Assembly (NCBI GenBank): GCA_003415625.1
Contig: PYIU01000002.1
Coordinates: 1,550,001 to 1,614,000 of the forward strand
Direction: 5' to 3'
From: Aquanectria penicillioides
Taxonomy: Eukaryota > Ascomycota > Sordariomycetes > Hypocreales > Nectriaceae
Length of the DNA: 64,000 nt
The notes below the pieces were generated by a model that was not told where the DNA came from, made no database searches, and worked only from the letters and a program-made list of their open reading frames with translations. Shown here one piece after another: positions 22,715-32,836 of the stretch (position 1 is the stretch's first letter; each line of letters opens with the position of its first letter). The position numbers and the translations under genes are program-made.

Positions 22715-22993
22715 GGGGAGAATGACGGTCGATGTTTATGTTGGCGATTCGGAGGTTGGCGTTGTTGCGACAGCGATGGGGCGGTGGAATTGGCGACAGG
22801 GGGGTGGATGCCAAATTAGCGATGGTGCCGGGGTCTGGGGAGCGCCTTTCCCGGGGACGTCATCGGAGCCTCGGCAAAAGCTCGTGTCAATCGACAACAC
22901 CAACCACGGCGACAATGCCGAGCGCTTCCACCTCGATATAATATCCATCGCCCGCCACCGCAACCATCGCATCTCTTGCAATTGTCGCTTCAA

Positions 22994-23017
22994 ATGAGTC
23001 GCCATGCCACCCGATAG
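22994..23017 (+). promoter_or_regulatory. Short uORF overlapping the PEX8 start codon
   Basis: ATG 22994 opens a seven-codon reading frame that stops at TAG 23015-23017, downstream of the PEX8 ATG at 23004 and in another frame. If the transcript starts upstream of it, ribosomes initiating here would skip the main start, dampening PEX8 translation. Confidence 0.4.
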
Positions 23018-25058
23018 GCTCCTCAACAACGTGCTGCAGCACTACCAAGATGTCCACGATGCTGCCAAGACGGAGCAGATCCTCGGCTCGACCGTCCATC
23101 TCCTCACCGAGCTTTCCAACCCTCTCAACCTCGGGGTCCTCACGTCGCAGTTGCTGACGGCGCCGGCAATATGGCAGCAGCCAGGCGGTGTGCGAAACTC
23201 GGTGCGAGTCATGAGTATCTACAACACGGCCGCGGCGCGCATACATGAATACGAAGTCGCGTGGAGGGATGGAAGCAAGTCACACGAGGGTGGAGGACTC
23301 CGATGCGAAGAATGGACGCGAGCAGTTGTCAAGGGAGCCGATGACAGGTCTCGGAGATGGCAGCATCTTCTGGTTCTTACGGGAGTTCTCATGGGAATGG
23401 AGGGGAACCAGAGACAGTCCTTATCGCGAAGCCTCAGGAATACCTTGGAGTCGGCTGTTGTGACGGCGGCAAATCTCGCGCTGGAGACTCAGCTGGCGGA
23501 TGGGCCTGTGGCAGGTGCCTCCATTATCATGACGCTCAATTTTGCCTTTCCCTTGTTGTCCGACTACCACAAAACACTCATCAACTGCAACGCGTTGCTA
23601 CCGCTCGCTGTGTGGGCGATCACGGCCGAGGAGGGCTTTTGCGATGGTCAGTTTCTTATAGCCATCGGTAGCGAAGTCGCCGAGTCCCCTAGCCATCAAT
23701 TGGCTTGGTCCCCGATGACACCTTCGTTCCGGCACCTCCAGGAACTTGAAAAACGCCCTATCATGGCAAACATGGGGCCTCTGTCCAAACTTACGGGGTT
23801 CATTGTTCAGCATGCTACCGACACTCGGGTTGTCCTTCAATCCCAGGATGCGCTCTTGGCCTTTACCGCCAAAGTCCTCGACGCGTGGCAAAGGAACCGA
23901 CTAAGTGAAATCGACCCAGCGGTCCAGCAAACTGCATTAACCCCTGAGACGCTGCGAAGCACTTGGCCAGTTTTGTGGGCTCTGCTCCGAAAACTCATGT
24001 TTGGCGTTGTTGCATTACTTCAAGCAATTGTATCTCGGAGTCTGCTTGACCCCTTGATGCTGAACGACATGGCTGCCCCTGGAATCGCTGCCAAGTCACT
24101 TAATATTCTACGGAACCTCTACTTTATCTCCTCTCGGAATGGCAACAATGCTTTCCAGGTGTACAATTTCACATATTTAACATCCATTGATGTCATCTCA
24201 AGGAACGCCGCCATAACCTATTCCTTCCTACACGAATCACGCCCTGCAGAAAACACTCCCGTTTTCGCGACCTATCTCCAAAGAACACTGGATCTTTTCT
24301 ACTTGAACTTAGCAGAGCATCTTCCCCTGACCCTATCAACTGAAGCATGCGAGGCCCTCATCATCAAGCCAGCAACAGCTTACCTCTCGCATGAGGGGGC
24401 GATGACCCCATCAGTTATAGAGCTTTTCGAAGCTGCCCACAGCGCAATTCTTTCAACTCTCTCTTGTCCTCAGCATAGCCCGCTCACCATTCAAATCACA
24501 CCGTTTTACATCGTCAAGCTCTTCGAGTCGTTCCCACAACAGATCTCGGCTCGCCAGTTCCGAGTAGCCTTCAAAACGGTCATGCAAATTGTATCACCAC
24601 CTTTCCCTATCGCAGAAATGGAACCGCAGTTGTCAGAGACGCTTCTAGAGATGTTGCGCTCCTACATTGCAAATGCATCAGCAAGCCCTCTTCCTCTTAC
24701 ACCAGATGCGGCATCACGAGCAGGTTCATCCGAGCAGCCTAATGAGCCCATGTCTCAACAGAGCTCACTCACCCTCGCACTTGTCGATTCATTGCCTTTC
24801 CTCCCCCTCCCCCTAGTCGAGGAATGGCTTACTATTGCTGGTGAGGCACTGAACGAAATCGCCGACCCTGTTTTGCGGGAGCCTGTCAAGAAGAGGTTTT
24901 TGGAGATCCTTGTGAGCGGAGAGATGGATGTAGAACGAGCTGCCATTGGAGTTGCTTGGTGGGGAACTCATGGGGGTCGGGAGCTGGTGTTTTTTGGAGG
25001 GGCACAGCCTGCCATGATGAGCGGGGCATTGGGCATGGACCGAACGAGCAGACTATGA
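23004..25058 (+). CDS. PEX8: Peroxin 8 (intraperoxisomal import factor) with PTS1 tail
   Basis: Single exon, 684 aa, mostly alpha-helical with a few hydrophobic segments (ASIIMTLNFAFPLLSDYHKT, LLRKLMFGVVALLQAIVSRS). The last three residues are SRL, a peroxisomal type-1 targeting signal. Pex8 is the lumenal peroxin that connects the docking and RING import complexes and itself carries a PTS1. Length, single-exon structure and tail fit; I recognise the helical body as the filamentous-fungal Pex8/Pex17-like family from memory, so the assignment is good but not absolute. ATG 23004 follows GTCGCC, a fair context, and is preceded by an overlapping uORF. Confidence 0.75.
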   Translation: MPPDRLLNNVLQHYQDVHDAAKTEQILGSTVHLLTELSNPLNLGVLTSQLLTAPAIWQQPGGVRNSVRVMSIYNTAAARIHEYEVAWRDGSKSHEGGGLRCEEWTRAVVKGADDRSRRWQHLLVLTGVLMGMEGNQRQSLSRSLRNTLESAVVTAANLALETQLADGPVAGASIIMTLNFAFPLLSDYHKTLINCNALLPLAVWAITAEEGFCDGQFLIAIGSEVAESPSHQLAWSPMTPSFRHLQELEKRPIMANMGPLSKLTGFIVQHATDTRVVLQSQDALLAFTAKVLDAWQRNRLSEIDPAVQQTALTPETLRSTWPVLWALLRKLMFGVVALLQAIVSRSLLDPLMLNDMAAPGIAAKSLNILRNLYFISSRNGNNAFQVYNFTYLTSIDVISRNAAITYSFLHESRPAENTPVFATYLQRTLDLFYLNLAEHLPLTLSTEACEALIIKPATAYLSHEGAMTPSVIELFEAAHSAILSTLSCPQHSPLTIQITPFYIVKLFESFPQQISARQFRVAFKTVMQIVSPPFPIAEMEPQLSETLLEMLRSYIANASASPLPLTPDAASRAGSSEQPNEPMSQQSSLTLALVDSLPFLPLPLVEEWLTIAGEALNEIADPVLREPVKKRFLEILVSGEMDVERAAIGVAWWGTHGGRELVFFGGAQPAMMSGALGMDRTSRL

Positions 25059-28000
25059 TGTTTAATGAATACAAGCCTCCTTCTCACGCAAGGATGCCTC
25101 TTCAGGATGAACCAGCTTCTACCACCAAGTCCGGGACACTAGGGTGTTGAGTCGACAAATCTGTATAACCAAATAGCTGTGCGTGAACGCGAATCACGTC
25201 GATGTCTCAAAAATGTTTTCCATTACAAGAGTCTCCCTCGAACAAAGTTTGAAAGGCTCCACCAACCTCACCCTACTTTACACACACCTTTGTGATATGT
25301 CACACGCTACATGTATTCGGTTGACTCGGCTAATCGTTCCCGGTAGCCAACAACATCACCCTTGTACGAGAAGCATTAGTATAGTACCTACCACAGTGCC
25401 AGCAGGCGAGTAGCTAGAATAATTTAATGTTTTGGATATCCAGTAGCCTACGAGGCGTGGGTGACATGCTATATGGGCAGCTCGAGGCGACCAGCGACTG
25501 CATTCATGTGGCATCCAAACGTGTTAGTAGGTTGTACATGTGCCCAGTCTCAGCCAGCATGCACCTGTTGGTCACGTCGAATTCCCGATGACCAGTCAAC
25601 TAGCAATACACCTGCGCGGTGATGTTCGTCGCCAAGGTTGGTATCCGCCTGTTTTGACGGCACAGTCAATCCCTTGATGAAACAAACGCACGTGCGAGGA
25701 TGGGGGAACGCGAGAGGGTTCAGGTCGCGAGATAAGATAGGTCGCAGAGTATGTATATCGGGTAGGTTTGGTGGTGGTTGTGATGGCATCATTTATCAAT
25801 GCATTACTTGAACTTGGTTCAGCATAGCCTCAAGCCATCCCCTTCCACAATCAAAGTCTTCAAATATGCCGTTGGAGAGTAACTAGATACTTTTCTGTAT
25901 TTGAGATTCAGTTGTGAAATAATTGTGAAAGAATATTGTTGTAGCGCACATGGCTCTTTTCGAATCCGCGATGCCAATTTGGCAACAAATTCCACCTTGA
26001 CAGATTCGAGAGCTTCAACGAAGATTCTGCTTCCTAGGCCATGGGCTTACCTAGGAGCTCAAGGATATAGTGTAATGGGGATTTAAATCTCTTGGCAGCC
26101 AATTGCTATATCTAACTAGCTCCAAGATCGATGATTTACGGGAGTTGGGTTCTCGGAATACCAGCCTCAATCTAGCTATTCCAGAGCTCAAAGGGGCTTC
26201 CATGGCATGGGGATTTGAATTGGGACAACCAGACAATGGGATTCCAGATAGAGAATTAAGTATTGATCATCGTTAGTAAAAAGAAGCTCTACCGATACCA
26301 AAACTGAAACTGTGAAAGGCCAGGCACCGCGCATTGGCGCTTAAGCAAAACACGCTGAGCGCGCGAGCAAGCAGGTACCACACACACTAGACTCTATAAC
26401 CTCCGAGAGGCGATTGACATCTATCTTTAGAATGACGCATGCAATACGAATGAGGTCACTTAGTGGGACGGGACCAAGTATGCAGACGAGAGCAAACAAG
26501 GAAGCAGGAAGCAGCATAGATGTTGGACCAGCAGCGTTAAGCGTTGAGCGTGTGTTTGCATTCAGCAAGATTCCTCCCAGTCCATACGAGGCGGGAGAAA
26601 CAAGGAGGTGTTATTTCCAGGAGCTAATGACCGACACCTAGCTGCAGCAGTTATCGTCGCAACTCTGCCCCCGCCGACCGTTCAGGTTCCATCTCTATTG
26701 AGCCGGTGGTGGTCCTCATCGCATCTGTTTTCAGCGCATGAAGGAGGTTTCCAGTAATGGCGCTGCACAGCCCACTGGTGTCTTGGACTTTGGGGGTTCT
26801 GGACCATGCAATGTTTGTGTTCCAACCGACCAGCCTACGAACGATGCGGCATCTACAGGTCCCTCGAGCATCTAGGCACCTTGACAAAGTACCTACCTTG
26901 GTAGGCAGGAGGCAGCCTGTAGGTGATAGATCGCTGCCTTGGTTTGAATGCGGCATGGTGGTCCGAGCCTCAGGCACATCATGATCAAAAAACCAACCCC
27001 TCTCGCTCGTGCTTGATCTAAGCACAGCCCACAGCCCACCATCATCAGCTCGGCCGGGTTCCATCCAACTGGGGCCGACCCGGGCTGGCCGGCCTAGGCC
27101 AAGCATCCTGCAGACCCTGTCAAGCTAGGCTCCAGCTCCCATGGCCTCAGTGCTCCTCAACTCTTCTCTGTGTTTCCAGGCTAGCGTCGCCTAGATCACC
27201 GCTAATGCACCTCTCAGGCCGATCGCTACAGCGGAACAAGGGCAGCGATCCCATGCCATGCCATCCGCCACACAAAAGCCAACCCACCTTTTTACCCCGC
27301 TATCCAGGGAGCTCTTTGTTTGTCTTGCACCTGTGTCCTTACAGGTTGCTCAGCTCTGGTCGACATGACGACGTCGGTGCCCCCTCCTGCATCATCTGAA
27401 GTCGGGCCAATTGCCAACTTCTCAAGTCAACACGAACTCGAATGACGATTTTGTTCCCAGTCAACAAGGTTTTGTCCATGTTTAATGTCGTGCCGGGGAA
27501 ACCCGTTACCCAGCCGTGCATCCACAGCTCGGCCCAAACCAAGGAAGTGGACGTCTTGAGAACCGGTTTTTTGAGGGGCGGGACGAAGAATGAGGGGCAG
27601 AAGGTGAAAACGAGGGGAGGGGAATGAAGAGGGCTGAGTTTGAAGCCTCAATTTTGCTTTTGCTTGTTTTGCCTTTGCGCATTCTCTCCTTGGGGTGCGA
27701 ATACATTGCTGTTCTGGACCCTCCTTCGACTTTGCTTCTCACATCCACCACATCCACATCCCGCACGTCGTGGATAGGTGGATGGTGGTTTGATGGACCG
27801 ATCCCCTCTTTCTACCGCCACGGTCCCTCCGAGACCACATTTGGCGCCGTCGTGTGGGACGCTGCGCTCCCCGTTGGTCGGTTCCCAATCCCAAGTTTCA
27901 ATCTCCTCCGGGACAAGCGAAGGCGTCCTCCGGGTCTAGGAGGAGAGCCAATACTTTTGTTACGAGGCTGGGGGCGGGACCTCTGGAACAATGGGGCCAA

Positions 28001-28403
28001 GCCTGGCTAAGGCACGCCGATGCTATGCATGTTCCTACTTACAGCCTCTTGCTTCAGCTTGCATGGCACATGGAATGCCCGACGACGCCCGTTGTCTGAT
28101 GCTAAGTTGCTTTCCCCATGACACCGTGGCACGGCATGTTGAGGGGCATCCATTCCCGTCTAGTCGCGTGGGATGATGGAAGAGAACTGTTGGTCCAGTG
28201 CTCCACCCACTGCAAGATGGACCTGGATGGATGGCGAAATGGAAGCTTGAGTTCGCTCAACCTTTGATGGGATTATATTAAAAGCCCATTCCCTCCACTC
28301 CATGACTTCCTTCGCACCATTCTCATCATCACCATTCCATCAGCCCTCTCCATAACCACACATATACACACAAGAGTCCTTCAGCCTCAGCCCTCTATAC
28401 ACC
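25059..28403. other. 3.3-kb gene-poor region, AT-rich in the middle
   Basis: No supported gene. The part near 25400-26650 is AT-richer than its surroundings and holds a diverged direct duplication (around 26055-26100 and 26184-26230) and a possible transposase remnant at 26414-26641. The 27624-28010 plus-strand ORF has no domain and probably lies in the promoter of the following gene. Confidence 0.5.
28270..28403 (+). promoter_or_regulatory. Core promoter and CT-rich leader of the SYGS-repeat gene
   Basis: A TATA-like TTATATTAAAAG lies at about 28273-28284. It is followed by a pyrimidine-rich leader with CCATTC and CATCAC elements up to ACACCATG. This layout is typical of strongly expressed fungal genes. 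Confidence 0.5.
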
Positions 28404-29514
28404 ATGTCTTACCGTGACAACGACAACTCCAGCTACGGCGGCAACTCCAGCTACGTATGATCCTCGACTTCCTTCAAATCGTTTGTTCTATATTAACACA
28501 TTCCCAGGGCTCGTCCAACCGCCAGGATGACGACTCGTACGGCTCTTCGGGTCGAAAGAATGAGTCGTATGGCTCCAGTGGTCGAGACAACGATTCCTAT
28601 GGAGGTAACAAGTCTTCTTCCAACTCTGGAAGCTCCAACCGCCGTGATAACGAGGACTCCTATGGCTCAAGCGGCCGCAACAACAATGACGACAACGACA
28701 CCTACGGATCCAAGTCCTCATCTGGTGGCTACGGAAACACTAGCTCCAACCGTCGTGATGACGATGACTCTTATGGCTCCAAGAACACCTCTGGAGGTAG
28801 CTATGGCTCCAGCCGAAAGGATGATGATGACTCCTATGGCTCCAAGACCTCGTCTGGTGGCTACGGCAACACCAGCTCCAGCCGAAAAGACGATGATGAG
28901 GACAACTCGTATGGATCCAAGAAGTCTTCCAGTGGCTATGGATCTAAGAGCAACGATGATGACAACACTTACGGCTCCAAGTCTACTTCCGGCAGCTACG
29001 GCAACACCAGCTCCAGCCGCCGCGATGATGACAATGACAACTCGTATGGATCTAAGAATTCCGGCAGCTACGGCTCTAGCCGAAATGACAATGAGGACTC
29101 GTACGGTTCCAAGAACACTGGCAGCTATGGATCCAACCAAAATGATAACGAGGACTCCTACGGCTCCAAGACCACCTCTAGCAGCTACGGCTCCAACCGA
29201 AAGGATGACGATGACTCCTATGGCTCCAAGAACTCTGACAGCTATGGGTCCAGCCGCAAGGACGACAATGACTCTTATGGCTCCAAGACTTCCACCTATG
29301 GCTCTTCCGGACGCGATGACAACGACAGCTATGGTTCCTCCAACAAGACCTCTGGGGCTATAACAGCTCTTCCAACAACTATGGAAGCTCCAACAGCCGT
29401 GACGATGAAGATGAGAACAACTTGACCAACAAGCTCATCGGCAAGGCTGGCGACATTATTGGCAACAAGCTCTCCGAGAAGTTTGGTGGCGACAGACGGG
29501 GCGACGACAACTAA
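28404..29514 (+). CDS. SYGS-repeat hydrophilic low-complexity protein (one-base frame break)
   Basis: Exon 1 (28404-28454) encodes MSYRDNDNSSYGGNSSY. A 53-nt intron (GTATGA...CAG) precedes exon 2 from 28508. Exon 2 consists of about fifteen imperfect units of the type DDDSYGSK-SSGSYGNTSS, rich in Ser, Gly, Asp, Asn and Tyr, with no hydrophobic core, so the protein is probably disordered. At GGGG 29354-29357 the repeat frame is lost and an unrelated tail would stop at 29425. Adding one G restores YNSSSNNYGSSNSRDDEDEN and a conserved-looking end, LTNKLIGKAGDIIGNKLSEK, to TAA 29512-29514 (about 350 aa). Composition suggests a hydrophilin or stress protein; function is not known to me. Confidence 0.8.
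28520..29360 (+). repeat. Imperfect tandem repeat encoding SYGS units
   Basis: Recurrent block of roughly 50-60 nt with the core TCCTATGGCTCCAAG and a GAT/GAC-rich linker, repeated through most of the gene. Codons vary between copies while residues are kept, which suggests selection on the protein repeat. Confidence 0.8.
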
Positions 29515-29845
29515 GGTTGTGTGGTCGCGCTAAGATGATGGATGATAATGAAATTCTAGCGGCTCTTGTATCACTAAATAATGGAACTTGGCTACCATGT
29601 TGGTAATGAGAATAAATTCTGTTCGTCTTAATGCTTATTTGTGCCAATTTCCCCTCGCTCTCGTGACATGATGCAACCTGTTTGATAACAAACACACGCT
29701 GTGACTATGTAAGACTAGACCCATGCTGTCTTAGATGGCAAATCTCAATCTGTCCGTTATACATACTGAGCTTAACCTCCCATCCAGTCTATCGCTAAAT
29801 GGCTTCAACATGCTCATCATCATGATCCAAATTTCCTAAATGTCT
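29515..29845. other. Convergent spacer between SYGS gene and PLC
   Basis: Contains an AATAAAT-like polyadenylation signal near 29610. No gene seen. Confidence 0.5.
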
Positions 29846-31832
29846 TCAAACCAGGCTCTTCTCGATCTTAACAAACACTACACCGTCCGTCAGGCGGCCA
29901 CGGCGGTCCATCAGATGCACAAAGCGGTACCCGTGGCCCAGACGGTCCAGCCGCACACAGGCCCAAGCGGCAATGTCGTCGCGCCCGATCTCATCGTCTC
30001 GGACAGTGAATCGGACCCACGACAGCTCATCGACGACGTGAGGAATGGCGGGGAACTGGAGACGCTCGCCAGCCAGGTCCGGTTCGCGGCCCTTGTGTGT
30101 TTGAGAGCGAACCTTGTACTCACCCTCGCGCTCATGGCCATCGTTGGGGATCTTGCCGCCTTCGAACTCTTCTGGTCCCTCTACGTGCAGTTCAATCTTG
30201 ACGTAGGGCTCGAAGCTCTTGGAGGACTTGTCGCCAGGGGGGAGGGGAATGTTCTGGGCAGCTAAGACAGTGACAGCAAGCTTGAGAGTCTTGCGCACAA
30301 TTACGTTGGTAGAGGCGCTGTTGTCGTCTCCTCGGTCAGGGCGGTAGCCTATGGGGTTGTGTTAGAAAATTGATCGGATGTATAAAGCTCAATAGCAGGT
30401 AGGCAGACGACGTACCTTGGGGCTTGAGGACGTAACCGCTCGTGCCAGCGAACATGCCCTCGTTCAGCATCATACCCTCGTCCCAATTCTGCCAGTTCAG
30501 GGCAACAATCTGAATGCCCTTTCGCCAAAACGGAGCCGGGTCCAGGTTGGAGGAGCGAATGCGGAGCCCCCAGGGGTACGTTCTCATAAAGAAGTGACGG
30601 TTATGGTTGAACAATTCACGGGCCTGCTTCTCGTGCACGCTAGCCACCTTCTTTTCGGAGAGAGAGAAGATGTGTGTCGGCATGCCGGCCTCAGGTTGCG
30701 AGAGGCTCTTGAAGGTGACACCACGCGAGTAGATGCCCATGCGGCTGAGCTCCTGGATGATCTTGGCAGGCTTTGCGTTGTTCCCCTTGGCCCCGGCGGG
30801 GACGTTGGCGGGAGCGCGGTCGTCCTCGTCAGTATCCTCCGGGGAGGCTGAGTCTGATCCAGGAGCCAAGTACTTGACCTTGATGAGGAGCTTGCGTCGA
30901 AGTTCGCCGGGGCTGGGTAAGGCCACGGGCTCCTCCTTGGGCTCTTCGATGAGCAGGCCAGCCCAAGTTTCCTTCATAATGCGAACCATGGCAAGTTGTT
31001 GCTCAGGGTTACAGTGAACCTCAAGAGAGACGATGACGGGGAGGTCGCTGACGATGAAGGCGCTGTCTCGGATGGCAAGGCAGACAGCGCGGAAGGGCAC
31101 CTCCTTGGTGAGAGTGTAGCCATGGAGAACACGGGGCTCGACAACGGCGACTTCAGGTTCGACGGGGAGCGTTAAAGAGGAACCTGTGGCATCTGAAGCG
31201 GCTGCGATGTCGCTGATGCTAGATCTATGCAGCTTATCCTTGAGCATGCCGAAGGTGCTGCGCTTTTTCTTGGGCTTGGCCACCTTCACTTTCCCAGGTT
31301 CCTCATCGCTGCTGCTGCTGCTGCTGCTGCTCGTGCCTTCGGCGTCAGACTCGTCACCGTTCCAGACATCAATCTCAATGCATCGGCCACCGCGCAGCAG
31401 AGTGTCCGTGTAGGGCTTGGTGGAGCTGTCACTGGAGAGCTGATTACCCGTCAGGTAGGTGTTGTGGCTGGAGCTGATGAAGTAGCTGGACAAGGGCCAG
31501 GAGAGGTCCTCGGGCTTGGGCGATTTGGTGGCGGCGCTGTTGCGGGACTTCATCCAGGCGATGAAGCCATCGAGGTCGAGGGTGTCGCGTGCCAACAGGT
31601 CATCGAGGGCGGGGGAGGGGTCCTCATGCTGTGTGGACTGGACGAACGAGCGGATCTGGGCATTGCTCCACGTCTGGGAGGGGCCATCAGCCAGGGACAG
31701 GAAGAATCTCTCGAGGCGTTTATGGATATTTGCGTTGATTGCGGGCAGAGTACGAGCGATTTCGCTGGCGCCGCCGCCAGCCAGAGGAGGAGAGGCGGGG
31801 GGTTTTGGTTTGACGACGGCCTGCTCAGTCAT
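29846..31832 (-). CDS. PLC1: Phosphoinositide-specific phospholipase C (delta-like)
   Basis: Cleaves PI(4,5)P2 to IP3 and diacylglycerol. Exon 1 (31832-30416) and exon 2 (30348-29846) are joined across a 67-nt phase-1 intron, giving 639 aa. An N-terminal EF-hand-like helical region precedes the X domain starting YFISSSHNTYLTGNQL near residue 120 (first catalytic His). A Ser/Lys-rich insert follows, then RVLHGYTLTKEVPF with the second catalytic His. The Y domain has YSRGVTFKSLSQPEAGMPTH and NHNRHFFMRTYPWGLRIRSS. Exon 2 encodes the C2 domain (NIPLPPGDKSSKSFEPYVKI). There is no N-terminal PH domain, as is common in fungal forms. ATG 31832 lies in the Met-rich start TCATGACTGAGCAG. Confidence 0.94.
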
Positions 31833-32836
31833 GATGATGCGGAGAGGGGGCCAGGGACAACGCACGGGGGTAAGGAAGTGTAGAAGATGGATGAGCAAGA
31901 AGGGGGAAAGAAGAGAAAAGGAGAAACGAGGCGAACGAGTATGGGCACAAGAGAAGGCAGGTGCAGCGGGCGAGGTTGTATCCAAGTTTATTGTCTGTTG
32001 TATGTGGCAGCTGAAGACGGGGCCCCCCCAAAACTGGTAATGGTAGTGGTAGTGGTAGTGGTAGGGGTACTGGTACTGGTACTGGTACTGGTACTGGTAA
32101 TGGTACTAGTAATGGCAATGGTAATGGTAAAATGGCGACGCCAAGTCAGTCAATCACTGGCTTAGACGCAGCTCAACGTGCTGTAGCTCGACGTAGCTCG
32201 TCGCACACACCTATCGCCGTTACGCCGTTATGCCGTGCCAAGCAAAGCCAACCATGACCGTCTGAGCTGGCCAAAGTCCCTCCCCTCCCTCTCCTCCTTG
32301 TCCCTGCATTTTACGCCTGCGCCAGGGGAAGGGGATAAACAATAGTAATCATAATCACCGCCCTCCGACGGCGGTCCCGTTTGTTCTAGATTGTGTTAGC
32401 ACATATAAATAGCACCATGTCGGGTCGGGTCAGAAGCCACAGCGCACACAGCGTGTTGACAGTTAACTTGCCTGCTAAAACATCCCCCAGCAACCCCTCC
32501 TCCTCAGAATCCTTCATCGTGCTACAGGGTAGCTGCCCAACCCCACCAACCAACAAACTCACTCGTGCTACCTCCAACCTTTAGGACAGCGACTGGGCAC
32601 GCTTATTTACCCACTCTTCCTTGTTTCGTCTTACGAAGCTTCCAATCTGCTTCGACAACGCCAAGAGTTGTCTTCGTCAGTGAGCTGACGTGGGAGTGTA
32701 CGAACCCCCTCTCACCGCCCGTTTCTATTAGTGACAGAACGGTGGGGGAAACTGATAATTGTTTTATAACTACGACCTTCGAGGTACCACAATTTAGATT
32801 CCATCTTCAAGGTCACGTAGAGTGGGTATCTTCTCA
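31833..32836. other. 1.0-kb spacer between PLC and NRDE2
   Basis: Carries the PLC promoter with a hexamer repeat (separate entry) and the NRDE2 3' flank. No gene supported. Confidence 0.5.
32035..32131. repeat. GGTACT/GGTAGT hexanucleotide repeat
   Basis: Trinucleotide-like GGTAGT units grade into GGTACT units and then GGTAAT units over about 95 bp, roughly 200 bp upstream of the PLC start codon. Confidence 0.85.

Noticed and set aside
25955..25985. B-box-like TTCGAATCC
   Set aside because: No cloverleaf can be folded around it; not a tRNA.
27624..28010. 128-codon plus-strand ORF with hydrophobic start
   Set aside because: Looks like a signal peptide at first, but the rest is Trp/Arg/Pro-rich noise in the upstream region of the SYGS gene.
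28508..29363. Met/Thr-rich ORF in a second frame of the SYGS gene
   Set aside because: Periodic by-product of the tandem repeat; the SYGS frame fits the splice junction and codon variation.
31227..31883. 218-codon plus-strand ORF
   Set aside because: Antisense to the PLC X-domain exon, with no recognisable motif.
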